Part shown: positions 11,688 to 27,199 of the stretch, piece by piece | Layout: each line of letters starts with the position of its first letter | How positions within the stretch are numbered: the first letter of the stretch is position 1 | Translations under genes and position numbers: made by a program | The notes under the pieces: generated by a model | Told to the model about the DNA's origin: nothing | The model's input: only the letters and a program-made list of their open reading frames with translations | Database searches by the model: none | Origin: Micropterus salmoides | Taxonomy: Eukaryota; Chordata; Actinopteri; Centrarchiformes; Centrarchidae | Direction of reading: 5' to 3' | Assembly (NCBI RefSeq): GCF_014851395.1 | Contig: NW_024044681.1 | Coordinates: 7,326,879-7,390,878, forward strand | DNA length: 64,000 nt

Positions 11688-12265
11688 GTTCAACGACTGA
11701 TTTATGTGCAGTACCGATTTTAACCATAACACTGCAGCCTGTGGGCGAGTGGCGCTGTTTCGCCGTAATGTTTCAATTACTCTATTTTATTTTTATTTTA
11801 GTCACCATTTAATTTGCCCGTGTGTATCTTTTCTTCACCATCATCATATGGTCTCTCAGTCTGTAACTTCACCTGCACACTAGTGTCCCTGTTACCCTGA
11901 AAGTCTTATGCTGGGTTTAAATTATTATATTAAGACAGAAAGTGCTGCGGCGGCACTACGCTAAGTATCAAGTTTATAATCAATACAGTGAAACACAGAT
12001 AGCTTACCTCCACAGACGGTCCACGGTGCTAGCAAAACAAACTTCTTCCTCCCTCGTAGCTTCCAAACCAAACTTTATTAACAATTGTCCGCAGCCAGAA
12101 CAGTCCAAAGGGGCCGACGGGCCGTTTTCTGCACGTGCAGTGTGAACCAGGCTTTAGTCATTTATTGAAATAGCGTAACGTTAGCTGTCTTTATTGGTCA
12201 TTTAATATAAAATAGTGGTTAGTTAATTTAAAATGAAAGGCTAAATAACGTGTACCACAAATACA

Positions 12266-12330
12266 TGTTTCCGCCCGGTTCCGAACCGCAGTTCCTCTTT
12301 TCACCCTGTGTGTTGTTCGCTCCGCTCTTG
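12266..12330 (-). pseudogene. Degenerate tRNA-Val 3' half
   Basis: On the minus strand the sequence ends GGAACCGGGCGGAAACA, the T-arm and acceptor end of vertebrate tRNA-Val. It is preceded by a poorly matching anticodon arm. No 5' half adjoins it. A fragment matching the tRNA-Val 5' half lies about 1 kb away in the same orientation (13341-13358). Confidence 0.4.
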
Positions 12331-12811
12331 AGCTACAGATTGATGCATCTTACTTTTACAAAATCTTTGTTGGGAGTTGCACATGCGCAGATCCCAGGTA
12401 AGGATTACTAGCCAATCAGAAGCAGGGAAGGGCGGGTCGTAAGAAACTATTAAGAAGCTATTATGTGCCTAGTATAACATCTTGCCAATGGACTACAGTT
12501 GAAAATTAGCCTGCTGGCTAACACTGGCACATTTACAGAAATGTTGATTAATGTGCACTGTCCTTAAATAAATGAAATGAAATGAAATGAAATGAAACAA
12601 GGTAGTGTGATCCAAATAAAAGCTGCTTCAGACTGAGACCGTAATCTAGCAGATGGTAGAAGTTACTCACAAGTCCACAACATCATTGTTCCACATCTTA
12701 CCATAAACCACTACAAAAATCACCGTATTTCAACTCAATTTTACATAAAAACGGGCCAAACAATTTGAACGTTTGCTCAGTAGCTTTCACATCAGGTGTG
12801 ACAGGTGTAAG

Positions 12812-13340
12812 TTTGGATTTTGTGTGTTTAATTATTCAGGTTTCAGCTGTTTCAATAAAATATCTTGAAAGCATTATGTGATGTGTGTCTTTACTTGGGT
12901 AGTAACAGTTATAGAATATTAAACAATGAAACATCTGTATATTCATATGCTGAGCTGTACACCTAATAGAGGCCTTTCATAAGTAAAACTGTGGAAATAC
13001 AACAAGCTTGTTTTTTAATTATTTTATGAAGCAATTATGGTATAGAAATAAAGTTGATTATTAGTAAGTTTAATGCAACTTTTAGCAATAGCAGCAGGTA
13101 AAAGTAGCATTAATGTCTAACCTTTTAATCATAAGGTACAAAACCTCATGATTGATACGTCTTATCATCCTAAAATATCGATTGTTTCCATGATTTCTTC
13201 ACAGATCTGCAATAAAATGTCCCTTTAGGTTTTGTTGTTTTCAATTAATCAAACACTCTGCAGCAAAATATTTAGAGCCACAGAAGGATTCAAGTCGCTT
13301 CTTCTTTGAAGGGCTTCTGCTTGAGAGATTGTCCTCGAGA
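12812..13340. repeat. Dispersed repeat, copy 1 (direct partner at 41.71-42.00 kb)
   Basis: This stretch shares landmarks in the same order and orientation with 41710-41995: TAATTATTCAGG, AATATCTTGAAAGCATT, TATTCATATGCTGAGCTG, GCAGCAAAATATTT and GAGAGATTGTCCTC (or close variants). Copy 1 is longer because it carries additional AT-rich DNA. The pair is direct, unlike the inverted histone arms. Confidence 0.7.
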
Positions 13341-13358
13341 CCACTACACTACGGAAAC
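13341..13358 (-). pseudogene. tRNA-Val 5'-half fragment
   Basis: The minus strand reads GTTTCCGTAGTGTAGTGG, exactly the 5' acceptor strand and D-arm of vertebrate tRNA-Val. The sequence then departs from the tRNA. It could be a piece of a disrupted tRNA gene or of a tRNA-derived SINE. Confidence 0.5.
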
Positions 13359-13998
13359 CCACATGTAAAGCTGCAGAGAAGAACGAGTTACAGTCTGTAA
13401 AAGTTTTAAAATATCACGCTCGGGGATAAAATGTGTATCATCGATAGATGTATTAATTGTAAAAACATATTACACATTTTATAAAACAATTACAGCACCT
13501 GATACGTAGCCTTGTTGTTTTGTATTACCCAGTTCATCCGGGACAGTATTTAGATTTTGTTTGGTGATATATCAAGCACTCATTCACTGACTCTGGTAAA
13601 ATAAATCAAACCCTGGCCTGCCTCCATCTATGAAAACAGAAATATCTGTTGCTATATTTTCACTTCTATTCATTGTTTTCATTTTTGTAATGACACAACA
13701 TCATAAAACTATTTTATTATTTTGTATTTAACCTTTATTCAACTAGGAAGTCACATTGAAGTGAGACCTACATCCAACCACAGCTCATCAAATATAGATT
13801 AAATATAGATTTCTTTAGAACTATAAGAAAAACAACGCTGTGACTTAGAGACTGAAATGTGAATAATAACGGAGCAAACGCTACAATTGTAATTTATTTT
13901 GAAATCCCATGCAGCGTGAACCGGAAGTTTTATGGTTAATACCGGGATTTGACGTAAACCCTTTTCTGATTGGGTGATCATCGGTACGCTCGCTCTGG

Positions 13999-14031
13999 CC
14001 AATCAGGGAGCAGCTCTGTACACATATATAT
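13999..14031 (+). promoter_or_regulatory. H2A promoter: CCAAT and TATA boxes
   Basis: A CCAAT box (13999-14003, in GGCCAATCAGG) lies 22 bases before a TATATAT box (14025-14031), about 60 bases upstream of the H2A start codon. The same pair is present, inverted, in front of the right-arm H2A. Confidence 0.75.
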
Positions 14032-14090
14032 GTGGTTTCGGCGGTTTGTAGGGCAGAACGTTCTCGTGCTCGAAAGAATCAACGCGCAAA

Positions 14091-14474
14091 ATGTCTGGAA
14101 GAGGAAAGACCGGAGGCAAAGCCAGAGCAAAGGCCAAGACCCGCTCCTCCCGCGCCGGGCTGCAGTTCCCCGTCGGTCGTGTCCACAGACTGCTGCGTAA
14201 AGGAAACTACGCCCAGCGCGTCGGTGCCGGAGCCCCCGTGTACCTGGCGGCGGTGCTGGAGTACCTGACCGCTGAGATCCTGGAGCTGGCCGGAAACGCC
14301 GCCCGCGACAACAAGAAGACCAGGATCATCCCCCGTCACCTGCAGCTGGCCGTCCGCAACGACGAGGAGCTCAACAAGCTGCTGGGCGGAGTCACCATCG
14401 CTCAGGGCGGCGTGCTGCCCAACATCCAGGCGGTCCTGCTGCCCAAGAAGACCGAGAAGCCCGCCAAGAAGTAA
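14091..14474 (+). CDS. H2A: Histone H2A (replication-dependent), left arm
   Basis: This single-exon ORF of 127 residues is a canonical H2A. The N-terminus is SGRGKTGGKARAKAKTRSSR, followed by the histone fold with AGLQFPVGRVHRLLRKGNYA, the acidic-patch segment and LLPKKTEKPAKK at the C-terminus. H2A pairs with H2B in the nucleosome core. There is no SQ(E/D)Y tail, so it is not H2A.X. TATA and CCAAT boxes lie upstream and a stem-loop 24 nt downstream of the stop, as in S-phase histone genes. The protein is identical to the right-arm copy; only a few synonymous differences are visible. Confidence 0.97.
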   Translation: MSGRGKTGGKARAKAKTRSSRAGLQFPVGRVHRLLRKGNYAQRVGAGAPVYLAAVLEYLTAEILELAGNAARDNKKTRIIPRHLQLAVRNDEELNKLLGGVTIAQGGVLPNIQAVLLPKKTEKPAKK

Positions 14475-14497
14475 ACAACAACAACCACAAACACAAC

Positions 14498-14513
14498 GGC
14501 TCTTTTAAGAGCC
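14498..14513 (+). terminator. Histone mRNA 3' stem-loop (H2A, left)
   Basis: The 16-nt sequence GGCTCTTTTAAGAGCC has a 6-bp stem and 4-nt loop, matching the SLBP-binding element. It is followed by ACACA and a purine-rich stretch suitable for U7 snRNP. Confidence 0.93.
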
Positions 14514-14814
14514 ACACATCTCAAACTGAAGACACACTTCCTGCTGTATATTTCACGATGATTAAAGAAACTGTTTATCCATCACACCCAAAAGCACATA
14601 ACACTACATCTAAAGTTCTGTGACGTGTAGACTTTTTAACTACAGGCAGTTGTTAATAAACAAAGGAGCAGAATAGGAAGAAGCTGGTTTGTGCTTTAAC
14701 TTCTACAGCTAATGTTAAGACTTTATCCTGATGTGAATCTCAACCAGACTGGTGCTTGATTTAACTTTGATATAAAATACAACTTTTATCTGCATGATCA
14801 GCCAAGGAAAGCTC

Positions 14815-16780
14815 TGAAGAGTCCTTACAGTGAACACCGGCACGACATGCTTGAGGGCGTTGCCCCTTTTAAAGGTGAGACTAATGTTACGCCACTCGAT
14901 TTATGAAGAAAAACTTTTGACCCTAGAACTGCTGAATCAAAGAATTTCCAGTTTTGATTATGGAAATGTGGAAAATAAGCCAAGTTTGAGAACTTGTGAA
15001 AATGCAGTAAAACAAACTGCATCACTAATGTGGTGCCTTTTGCAGGTTCTTGTAAGGAGGATTGTGTTTGGACACATTTCTCAGCTGTGGTGCATGAATG
15101 AAATTAGAGAAAGCAAAACATAATCCATTAAAAAAAAAAAAAAAGACGTGCTCATGTGGTTGGAAACTTCAGAAATATTTCAAAAAACACTGAGTTACAA
15201 ACATCAAGTTCAGCAAACGTATAGCTTCGAGTTAGGTGACCCTTTTTTCTGAGAAAATGAGATTTATAAATGCAACAATCTGAGATCAACCTATGATGAT
15301 GTTGCAAACACTGTTGGTGCGCTCGGCCAGACTTACAGAACTGGATCTGTTCTGCCACTTTAAAGTAGACGACAAAGGAGAGCCAGTGTTTGGGGAAATA
15401 ACTCGTGCTGAATCCTTTCTAATGTGTGTAAGACGTCTTACAGTAAAGAACTTTGATGAGCATTTTTATGCCTATGCTATAAAAAAGTAAAGAATTTGAA
15501 ATGATCAAGCTGTCTGATGCAGTCAGGCCTTTTAGACATAATCAATAATCAATACACATGAACTATACTTAAACCCGAGGTACAAGATTGTTTAGTTCTC
15601 AAGAAGGCAGATGGTCCTTATTGTCTTTGAACGTGTAATGAATCCACTAATTTATTCATTTTCAAATTAACAATGTAATTTCAACAGTTAATGTAATTGA
15701 CAATTTAAAGACGCCTAAAGGTTTTATTGTACATGTATTTAAAATGTGTTTGCACTATTTTCAACTATGTTATGTTGGCAACCTACCGGTTTTAGGTGTA
15801 ACTGATGTTGGAAACACTTCCCATGTAGTGTAAAGGTACAGTTATGATGTAATCATCTAAGTCATCGCATGCTTTTGCTATTTTTTGAAAGCAGCTTGGG
15901 TTTTTTATTACATCCTAAATCAAAAACTCAGGCAAACTTGTTGTTTTATGTATGTATGTTATATATCCTATATGTTTTTAGGAATTGCATGAACGTGTCG
16001 AGTTGAGCGGTAACATTTTGTTGTGCTCATATATTCTGTAGCCTGTCGACATTTCACCGTTGATTAAATGGCTTTTTTTCACATATCTTTCTCTCCATTA
16101 GTTCCTGGCAACAACATTTACTTGTGTTACACGTTTGTTTGCAGTTTTTGGTCGTCAGCTACACCGCGGTGTGTTAAATGACCCGACACAACTTGTGTTA
16201 AAATGGCACATTTGTGTGTTAAAAAAGTTTACACATCTATTGTGTTGACTTTGACACTATGCGTGTTGTCCCTGAACACACTCTGTACATGTGTTTAAAT
16301 TCTGCACAACACGTGTCATTTTTAAACATCTGAGTCTATAGACACTAAACAAAATGTAGTCTTGGTCGGAAAAATTTACTCTTACCTCAAAATCTTGATA
16401 ACCACCGTGCCAGATCAGGGAGGAAGCAGGTAAGAACTAAAATGATCACCTAACTATCTTATGTGTAATTGGTGTTGTTACAACCCGGTCTGCCTCAGTG
16501 AAGCTTCATCAGGGGCCATTCTGCAGGTCCAACAATTATTTTCTGGTGGTTATTGGTTGCAGTAAGAATGTAGTTTATTAGCTGTCTTCTCTCTTTCAGC
16601 AGCGCTCTAATACTCTGAAAATGTTCTATTTTAACAGTTTGTTCAATTTTTATATTTAACTTCTCACAGGCTGTAGCCAATTTCTGTTTTTAAATAAGCC
16701 TACTTTTATAAGAAGTCTTGAAAATGACGGCAAATCATTTGTTCAAAACAAGACATTTCCAATATTGTAAGCAGCCTGAT
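14815..16780. other. Left-arm-specific insertion between H2A and H3
   Basis: The right arm has only ~630 bp between the H2A and H3 stem-loops, whereas the left has ~2470 bp. The excess includes a 15-base A run at ~15130-15144 and an unrecognised 65-residue ORF at 15293-15490. It also has a stretch at ~16160-16330 with repeated GTGTGTTAAA/ACACAACTTGTG motifs resembling a short non-autonomous element. No functional gene is supported. One or more transposon insertions after the duplication, or loss from the right arm, would explain it. Confidence 0.6.
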
Positions 16781-16985
16781 GTGAAGGAGATTCATTTTGG
16801 CATAAAGTCATAATTGCTGAACTCAGCGATCTGATTTCAGCTTATTTGAACTTGTTGATGAAATATTGAATTTCTGTAAATAAGAAGATACATTTTCTTG
16901 CTGTGATCATTAGTGTTTGAACAGTAATATATAGTGGTTTTCATGAACATGATCAGAGGAAGGAGCTCTTGAGCTTTAGTGAGGA

Positions 16986-17001
16986 GGCTCTTAAAAGAGC
17001 C
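16986..17001 (-). terminator. Histone mRNA 3' stem-loop (H3, left)
   Basis: The minus strand reads GGCTCTTTTAAGAGCC, 30 nt past the H3 stop. It is followed by CTCAAGAGCTCC-like purine-rich DNA that could act as a histone downstream element. Confidence 0.93.
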
Positions 17002-17031
17002 GTTGTGGTGTAAAGAGGTGTGGGGGGGAGT

Positions 17032-20739
<3,708 letters not shown>

Positions 20740-20811
20740 TCCTCGTTAGTATAGTGGACAGTATCTCCGCCTGTCACGCGGAAGACCGGGGTTCGATTCC
20801 CCGACGGGGAG
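20740..20811 (+). tRNA. tRNA-Asp (GTC), left arm
   Basis: This 72-nt tRNA has acceptor TCCTCGT/ACGGGGA, anticodon stem TCCGC/GCGGA with loop CTGTCAC, and T-arm CCGGGGTTCGATTCCCC. It is the inverted twin of 46976-47047. The 3' flank reads AAACTTTATTTAACT. The first run of four or more T is about 60 bases away, so termination may rely on the weak TTTATTT. Confidence 0.96.
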
Positions 20812-21154
20812 AAACTTTATTTAACTGGCTGGAAGATCTGATTCTGACAACAATCAGAAAAAGAGCTCTCTCACGTTTTTCAACTTTCTTCAGTTGATTT
20901 ATCTGTATTGCACAATGTGAAACTTCTGAACTGAAAACAACCTGCAGACCGTTTTAGTAGGAGACACGTTAGGAAAATCAAGCGTTACAGGGAGTATGTA
21001 GGCAAAATATAGAGGAAATGAATGTCTTCTGTGTAGAAGACCTCAGGTGCAGGTCAGCTTGTGATGTGATTCACACCTTTTGAGTTGAGAGAGACGTAGT
21101 AGTTGTATAATCAAGTGAATCATGAGGAAGGCAGCTCTGAGTTGAAGCAGTGGG

Positions 21155-21170
21155 GGCCCTGAAAAGGGCC
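21155..21170 (-). terminator. Histone mRNA 3' stem-loop (H2B, left)
   Basis: The minus strand reads GGCCCTTTTCAGGGCC, the YUUUMA-type loop variant of the histone stem-loop, 26 nt after the H2B stop. Confidence 0.93.
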
Positions 21171-21196
21171 TTTGTGTTGCTGGTGTAACAGCGGCT

Positions 21197-21568
21197 TTAC
21201 TTGGAGCTGGTGTACTTGGTCACGGCCTTGGTGCCTTCAGACACGGCGTGCTTGGCCAGCTCACCGGGCAGCAGCAGGCGGACGGCGGTCTGGATCTCCC
21301 TGGAGGTGATGGTGGAGCGCTTGTTGTAGTGAGCCAGACGGGAGGACTCGCCGGCGATGCGCTCAAAGATGTCGCTCACGAACGAGTTCATGATCAGCAT
21401 GGCCTTGGACGAGATGCCGGTGTCGGGGTGGACCTGCTTCAGGACCTTGTACACGTAGATGGCGTAGCTCTCCTTCCTGGTCTTCCTCTTCTTCTTGCCG
21501 GTCTTGGAGACGCTCTTAGAGACGGCTTTCTTTGAGCCCTTCTTCGGAGCCTTAACTGGATCAGGCAT
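21197..21568 (-). CDS. H2B: Histone H2B, left arm
   Basis: This 123-residue single-exon histone H2B begins MPDPVKAPKKGSKKAV and ends AVTKYTSSK. It has the basic tail, then the histone fold with KESYAIYVYKVLKQVHPDTG and the αC helix. Lys in AVTKYTSSK is the conserved ubiquitination site. The ATG at 21568 is used because the MPDP start is typical of fish H2B. Upstream lie a TATA box and an octamer, the hallmark of vertebrate H2B promoters. The protein is identical to the right-arm H2B. Confidence 0.98.
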   Translation of the reverse strand: MPDPVKAPKKGSKKAVSKSVSKTGKKKRKTRKESYAIYVYKVLKQVHPDTGISSKAMLIMNSFVSDIFERIAGESSRLAHYNKRSTITSREIQTAVRLLLPGELAKHAVSEGTKAVTKYTSSK

Positions 21569-21622
21569 CTTCAACTTCGTAGTAGTTCACAACGAATAAG
21601 TCTGAAACGATGAGGCGGCACA

Positions 21623-21644
21623 TTTATATGCACTTGATGCAAAT
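21623..21644 (-). promoter_or_regulatory. H2B promoter: TATA box and octamer
   Basis: On the minus strand the octamer ATTTGCAT (21637-21644) lies just upstream of CATATAAATG (TATAAA at 21623-21628). Vertebrate H2B genes use this octamer to recruit Oct-1 in S phase. A CCAAT motif in CAGCCAATCCTGT lies further up. Confidence 0.85.
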
Positions 21645-21779
21645 GAAACTGCGCTGTTTCTCGTACAGGATTGGCTGAGATTTAAACAAGACTGCGCATG
21701 CGCCACACAAGAAATAATTAAACATCTCTGTGAGAAGTGAATAAAGATGTGAAGGTCAACAGATAAACACAGTAACACA

Positions 21780-23370
21780 GATTTAAGTTTATTTATTTTA
21801 GCGGTGGAGAAAGTATTCAGATACTTTAATTCACTAAAAGTACTAATATCACACTATGAAATATGTCCTGTGACTGTTATATTATTATATATTCCTGTAT
21901 TATTGTTATTATTTATCATGTATTCGTGTAAAAGCAGGAGCTCATTTTCAAATATTTTGTATCGGCTGCAAACAGCAATTATTTTCATTATGGGTTAACC
22001 TGGTTGTTTGGTTTGTAAAAAATCTGAAAATAGTAAGAAATACCACCCAGAGCCCAAAGCGGCAATTTCACAATGCTTTTCATGTCCAACTAAGAGTCAA
22101 AACCTCAAAAATAGTACAAAGAAAGGTAAATCGATAAAGAAAAAAGTAGCAAATACTCACATATGTGAAGTTTAACCATGAAAACTTTGGCCTATTAGCT
22201 TAACTTAAATATAGCTGCCAAATTATTTTCTATCAAACAACTAATCATTTCAAACACCAATCATTTCAGCTCTGCTTGTAAAAACTATTGGGTAGTTTAA
22301 ATTATAACAAAACTTTTAATACCTAAGTAACTATTAATAAAGATCTCAAATAATTGTAGTGATAATATATATTCCTCCCTGATAAGTAGTGGGCAGAAGA
22401 AAAAGGTGCCATTCAAGAAAATTCTTAATAAAGTGCTTAATGAGTAAATGTACTGAAGTTACACACTGTGTGCCTGAAAGAGTTTGGTAGGCTGTAATTC
22501 TAATATTGATCATATCCACATGGGTCGGGCTGTAATTCAGTACTGATACGTTCCTGTAGGTACAAGGGAACAAGATGTGATATTAGGATATAAGTGGGTT
22601 ACAATGTGGGACTTTAAAATAAAGATATTCTGTAGGTATTTCTAACTAATGGGTACTATTCTGTAGAAACCTACTGAGCAACAAAGCTAATATTGTGTAA
22701 TGAGTCCTACATAATGTGACCTTTTAGATAACTCAAATATGTTTATAATTTACCATTGAATTGTTTTGTATTTAAATGCGTGTGATTAACAGTGACAGGA
22801 AGACAGATTCTGATAATGCAATCACCTCAAATTGTGACATTTCTCTCCAGGACAGCAGCTGCGTTAATGATACTTTAGTATGGATTGTGAAAAATACTTA
22901 AAATCACCCTACTCTAATAAGTGGTTGTAAACTGATATAATTTTAATTGCACACGTCGTCCTAGAACAGCATACTTAATCATCATTAAATGCATACTTCC
23001 CATTTGCAGCAGTGCTACAGTAATGATGGTCTGAGCCAAATGTTTGCGTTTACTCTGCTGTCTCATGCACAGATGAAGGTCACCAGACTCTGCAAACAGT
23101 TTGATTTTATCACTGACAAACACTTCAGCCCAGTTCTTCTCTAGTGTGTTAGACTTGGCATTTTAGCCTGTATGTAAATGTGATATTGTAGGTGGTTCTT
23201 TGTTGTGGGAACTCATTTTGTTAATAAGCTCATTTGTAATTAAGTTTCCTCATCCCTTTGCTAGCAGTTTTGAATTTATTTAAATCATTAGCACTGTGAA
23301 TCCCCATTTTGTGGAATTTTCTGGATTCACAGTGTAGCAGTTTATAAATAAGAAATCATCTCTTTAGATG
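21780..23370. other. Left-arm intergenic between H2B and H4
   Basis: No gene supported. It is AT-rich and collinear (inverted) with 44.31-46.05 kb, except that the right arm carries an extra ~150-bp repeat at 44511-44660. Short ORFs of 64-75 residues occur in both arms but carry unconstrained substitutions. Confidence 0.6.
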
Positions 23371-23378
23371 AAGTGTGT

Positions 23379-23394
23379 GGCCCTTAAAAGGGCC
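23379..23394 (-). terminator. Histone mRNA 3' stem-loop (H4, left)
   Basis: The minus strand reads GGCCCTTTTAAGGGCC, followed by CACACTTCATCTAAAGAGATGA, whose AAAGAG core could serve as the U7-binding downstream element. It lies ~84 nt beyond the H4 stop, further than in the right arm, because of the minisatellite between them. Confidence 0.92.
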
Positions 23395-23406
23395 TTTGTG
23401 TTTCAG

Positions 23407-23477
23407 CGGGTCTGGACCGGGTCTGGACCGGGTCTGGACCGGGTCTGGACCGGGTCTGGACCGGGTCTGGACCGGGT

Positions 23478-23478
<1 letters not shown>
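23407..23478. repeat. 11-bp minisatellite in H4 3' UTR
   Basis: The unit GGGTCTGGACC is repeated about six times and runs straight into the H4 stop codon, whose TAG lies within a partial unit. The right-arm H4 has only about two units at the same place, so the array has changed in length since the arms separated. Confidence 0.9.
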
Positions 23479-23792
<314 letters not shown>

Positions 23793-23912
23793 TCAGCTTT
23801 ACTCGTTCAACAAACTGATGAACTTAAAGGGCGACACGCGCTTTTTACATCTTATCTGCGGACGTAGAAGAGGACAGAAGGCGCGAGTTCCGCTGGGCGG
23901 TGCCAAACTCAG

Positions 23913-24440
23913 CTGTCCTGAAGCTCCTCCCTCTCTGGAGAGTCAACAGTTTGGCCCCGCCCATACCGAGCAGCACTTTTTCCGGTTTGGTGTGTAGTTT
24001 TTTTTTTTGTTGTTTTTATCAGAATCACCTTTATTATTTATAACAGCGGTGGCTTGTTTTTTATTTTTCATTGCTATGATCAACCAGCACCTGACTTTTG
24101 TTGCCGTACATGGACAATTTCTTGTTTTATAGTCAACTCATAGAAATATGACCCCTCTATGGTAGGCATTATTTTGCCAGTGGGTTAAAAAAATATTAGT
24201 GTGTTTTTTTGTCATTAAATGGACCAAGTAAACATAATTTAAATAAATTTCAAAAATTAAATAAATATACTTTGGGGTCCGTTGGCTTAAAGCAACACTG
24301 TATCATAATGTAAACAATGGAAAAGAGAGTTATTATTTAAACTTTGAATACTATTTATTAAAATACTCAATGAAAATGCAATCATTCTAAACTTGAAAAT
24401 GTAAAAAAAAACTTTACATAGGGTTTTTTGTTTGAACGTT
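23913..24440. other. Spacer start beyond left arm
   Basis: Arm homology stops just upstream of the H4 promoter. The remainder to the LINE is AT-rich and holds no recognisable gene. Confidence 0.5.
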
Positions 24441-26735
24441 ACCCTCAGGCATCAGTGTGGAACCGCCTATAGTAATGAATGCAAAAGAGAAAACAAAATT
24501 TAGCTGAGTCAGAAATCAGCTGTTCATCAGAGTGATGGCTTGTGGGAAGAAACTGCTTCTTGGTTTGGCGTACAGTGCTCTGTAGCGCCAACCAGAGGGG
24601 AGGAGCTGGAACAGGTTGTGTCCGGGGTGAGATGGATCTGCAGTGATGTTTCCTGACTCTGGAAATGTATAAGTCCTGAATGGAGGGCAGGTTGGCACCG
24701 ATTATTTTTTCTGCAGTCCTGACTGTCCGTTGTAGTCTGCTCCTGTCCTTTTTGGTGACAGATCCAAACCAGACAGTGAAGGACGTGCAGAGGACAGACT
24801 GGATGATGGCTGTGTAGAACTGGATCAGCAGCTCCTTAGGCAGGTTGAGCTTCCTGAGCTGATGCAGGAATAACATCCTCTGCTGGGCCTTCTTGATGAT
24901 CGTGTCTGTGTTGGGCTCCCACTTCAGGTCCTGGCGTTGAGGAGTTGCAGGATGTGATGCAGACCCAAGTTGACAGCATCATCCACTGACCTGTTAGCCC
25001 TGTAGGCAAACTGCAGGGGGTCCAGCAGGGGGCCTGTAATGTCCTTCAGGTGGGCCAACACCAGTCTTTCAATGACTACAGATGTCAGGGCGACAGGCCT
25101 GTAGTAATTCAGTCCAGAGATGGAGGGAGGGTTTTTTTGGGACGGGGATGACTGTGGAGCGTTTGAAGCAGGAGGGAACTTCACACAGCTCCAGTGATTT
25201 GTTGAAGATCTGAGTGAAAATGGGGGCCAGCTGGTCCGCACAGATTTTCAGGCAGGATGGAGACACACCGTCAGGTCCAGGAGCCTTCCTGATCTTCTGC
25301 CTTTGGAAGAGCTGACTCACATCCTCTTCACAGATCTTGAGGTGAGAGGTCAGAGGGGGAAGGTGACTGTTTGAAGATGGCGTTGGAGTGGGGGAGAGGT
25401 GTGACTCTGGGCTTTTCAAACCTACAGTAGAAACCATTCAGCTCGTCTGCCAGTCGTTGAGTACCAGCAGTGTTGGGGGATGGTCTCCTGTAGTTTGTCC
25501 GTAGGCTTCTCCACACTGAGGCAGGGTCGTTGGCTGCAAAGCTGTTATTTAGCTTTTCAGCGTAGCACCTCTTTGCAGCTTTCACCTCTTTAGTCATTGT
25601 GTTCCTGGCCTGGTTGTACAAGACTCTGTCCCCACTTCTGAAGGCCTCCTCCTTGGTCTGACAAAGCTGCCTGAGTTTCGCTGTGAACCAGGGGTTTTAG
25701 TTGTTGTATGTGCGGAAGGTTTTATTCGGCACACACATGTCCTCACAAAAACTGATGTAAGATGTCACAGTGTCAGTTCGTCCAGGTCAGCGGCTGCAGC
25801 CTCAAAACACTCCAGTCAGTGCAGTCAAAGCAGACCTGTAACTCCAGCTTTGACTGGTTGGTCCATCTTTTCACAGTCTTTAAAACAGGTTTAGCAGATT
25901 TCAGTTTTGCCTGTGTGTCGGGAGAAGATGAACCAGACAGTAATCAGAATCCCGAGGCTGCACGGGGGACAGAGCGATAGGCGTCCTTTAATGTTGTGGT
26001 CCAGTGTGTTAGTGTCCCTGGTGGGAAACTTAATATGCTGTCTGTATTTTGGAAGTTCATGACTGAGGTTTGCTTTGTTAAAGTCCCCAAGAACAATGAG
26101 TCTGGATGTTTTTTCTCCGTGTTAGTTATCTGGTCAGCCAGGTGTAGTAATGCCTCACTAACACACAGGCCTGAGGTGGAATGTAAACAGCGACCAGAAC
26201 AAACGAGCAAACTCCTGCGGTGAATAAAACGGTTTACAGTTAATAAATAATGTCTCTAGGTGAGGGCTGCATGATTTCTTCACCACTGTGACATCTGTGC
26301 ACCAACCTTCGTTTATATAGAAACAGAGTCCGCCTCCCCGTGTTTTTCCCGTGAGCTCCCTTTCGCGATCTGCAGAAGTCCAAGTTGGTTCTGTTGAGGA
26401 GCAGCAGTTTGTCCATTTTGTTGGCCAGAGGACAGACATTCGCTTGGTGGACTGAAGGCAGCGCAGTGAGAAATCCCCGCTGTCTCAGTTTAACCAGCGC
26501 GCCTGCACGTTTTCCCCTGCGCCGTTTCCGAAGGATCCCAAACAGAGCTGCCGCTCCAGGAAAGTTCCAGGGTCAATAAGGAGCGGTGGAATAGTATGAG
26601 CAGTTCAAAGTCCAACGTTTAAGAGCTCTTCTCTGGTAAAAGTTACATCTTGGACGGAAGAAAACAGCGTTAATCAACAAAAACAGAAAAAGCACTACGG
26701 AGCGTAATCCCGAGGCGGCGCCATCTTGATTATTA
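24440..26735 (-). mobile_element. L2/Rex1-like non-LTR retrotransposon, degraded
   Basis: Reading the minus strand from ~26735, a start with AAGATGGCGCCGCC is followed by an AP-endonuclease-like piece (GGGLCFYINEGWCTDV, 26158-26439 and on to 25944). Then come linker sequence, reverse transcriptase pieces (KAPGPDGVSPSCLK near 25300; YYRPVALTSVVIERLVLAHL near 25100; FAYRANRSVDDAV near 25000) and the C-terminal domain (VWFGSVTKKDRSRLQRTV near 24750). The order APE-RT and these motifs place it among L2/CR1-like LINEs of fish. The frame is broken by several frameshifts and stops, so it is inactive. It lies in the spacer, just outside the left arm. Confidence 0.85.
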
Positions 26736-26739
26736 AGAT

Positions 26740-27195
26740 GTGATTTTGTTTAGTGTTTGAGTTACTCTTTAAATATAAATGTATAAATAAATAATCGGCA
26801 ACACAAAATGCATACTGTGAGTGGAGTTTTAACAATTGAAAATTAAACATGTTGAAAATCATTTTATCTGGTGGATTAAACTATAAAGTAAAGACATTGA
26901 TTCTATATCTGTACTAACAGTTCTTTCAAGATTCAACTGACTGCTGCTCTGCATAATGGTGACATACTGAATGTTGTCTGAATGTGTTGAGTGTGTGATG
27001 GTCAAAAAAAGTGCTTTCATGAGTTGAATTTTAAATGATTCTTGTTGTTTTATAATTGTGTATTTTATTGATTTTTAATGTGTGTATCTTGTTATGTGTT
27101 CTCAGCTTTTTTTATCCAGTTCTGCAATTTTTATGTGTCTCTGTTTTCTGTAAAGTGTACTGAGACCACGCAGCTTGTGATTTTACACTTTAAAT
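26740..27195. other. AT-rich spacer
   Basis: No gene seen between the LINE and the H4 pseudogene. Confidence 0.5.
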
Positions 27196-27199
27196 AAAG

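Noticed and set aside
22914..23123. 69-residue ORF preserved in both arms (also 44701-44910)
   Set aside because: It has five replacement changes among 69 residues, no recognisable domain, and no more conservation than surrounding intergenic DNA.
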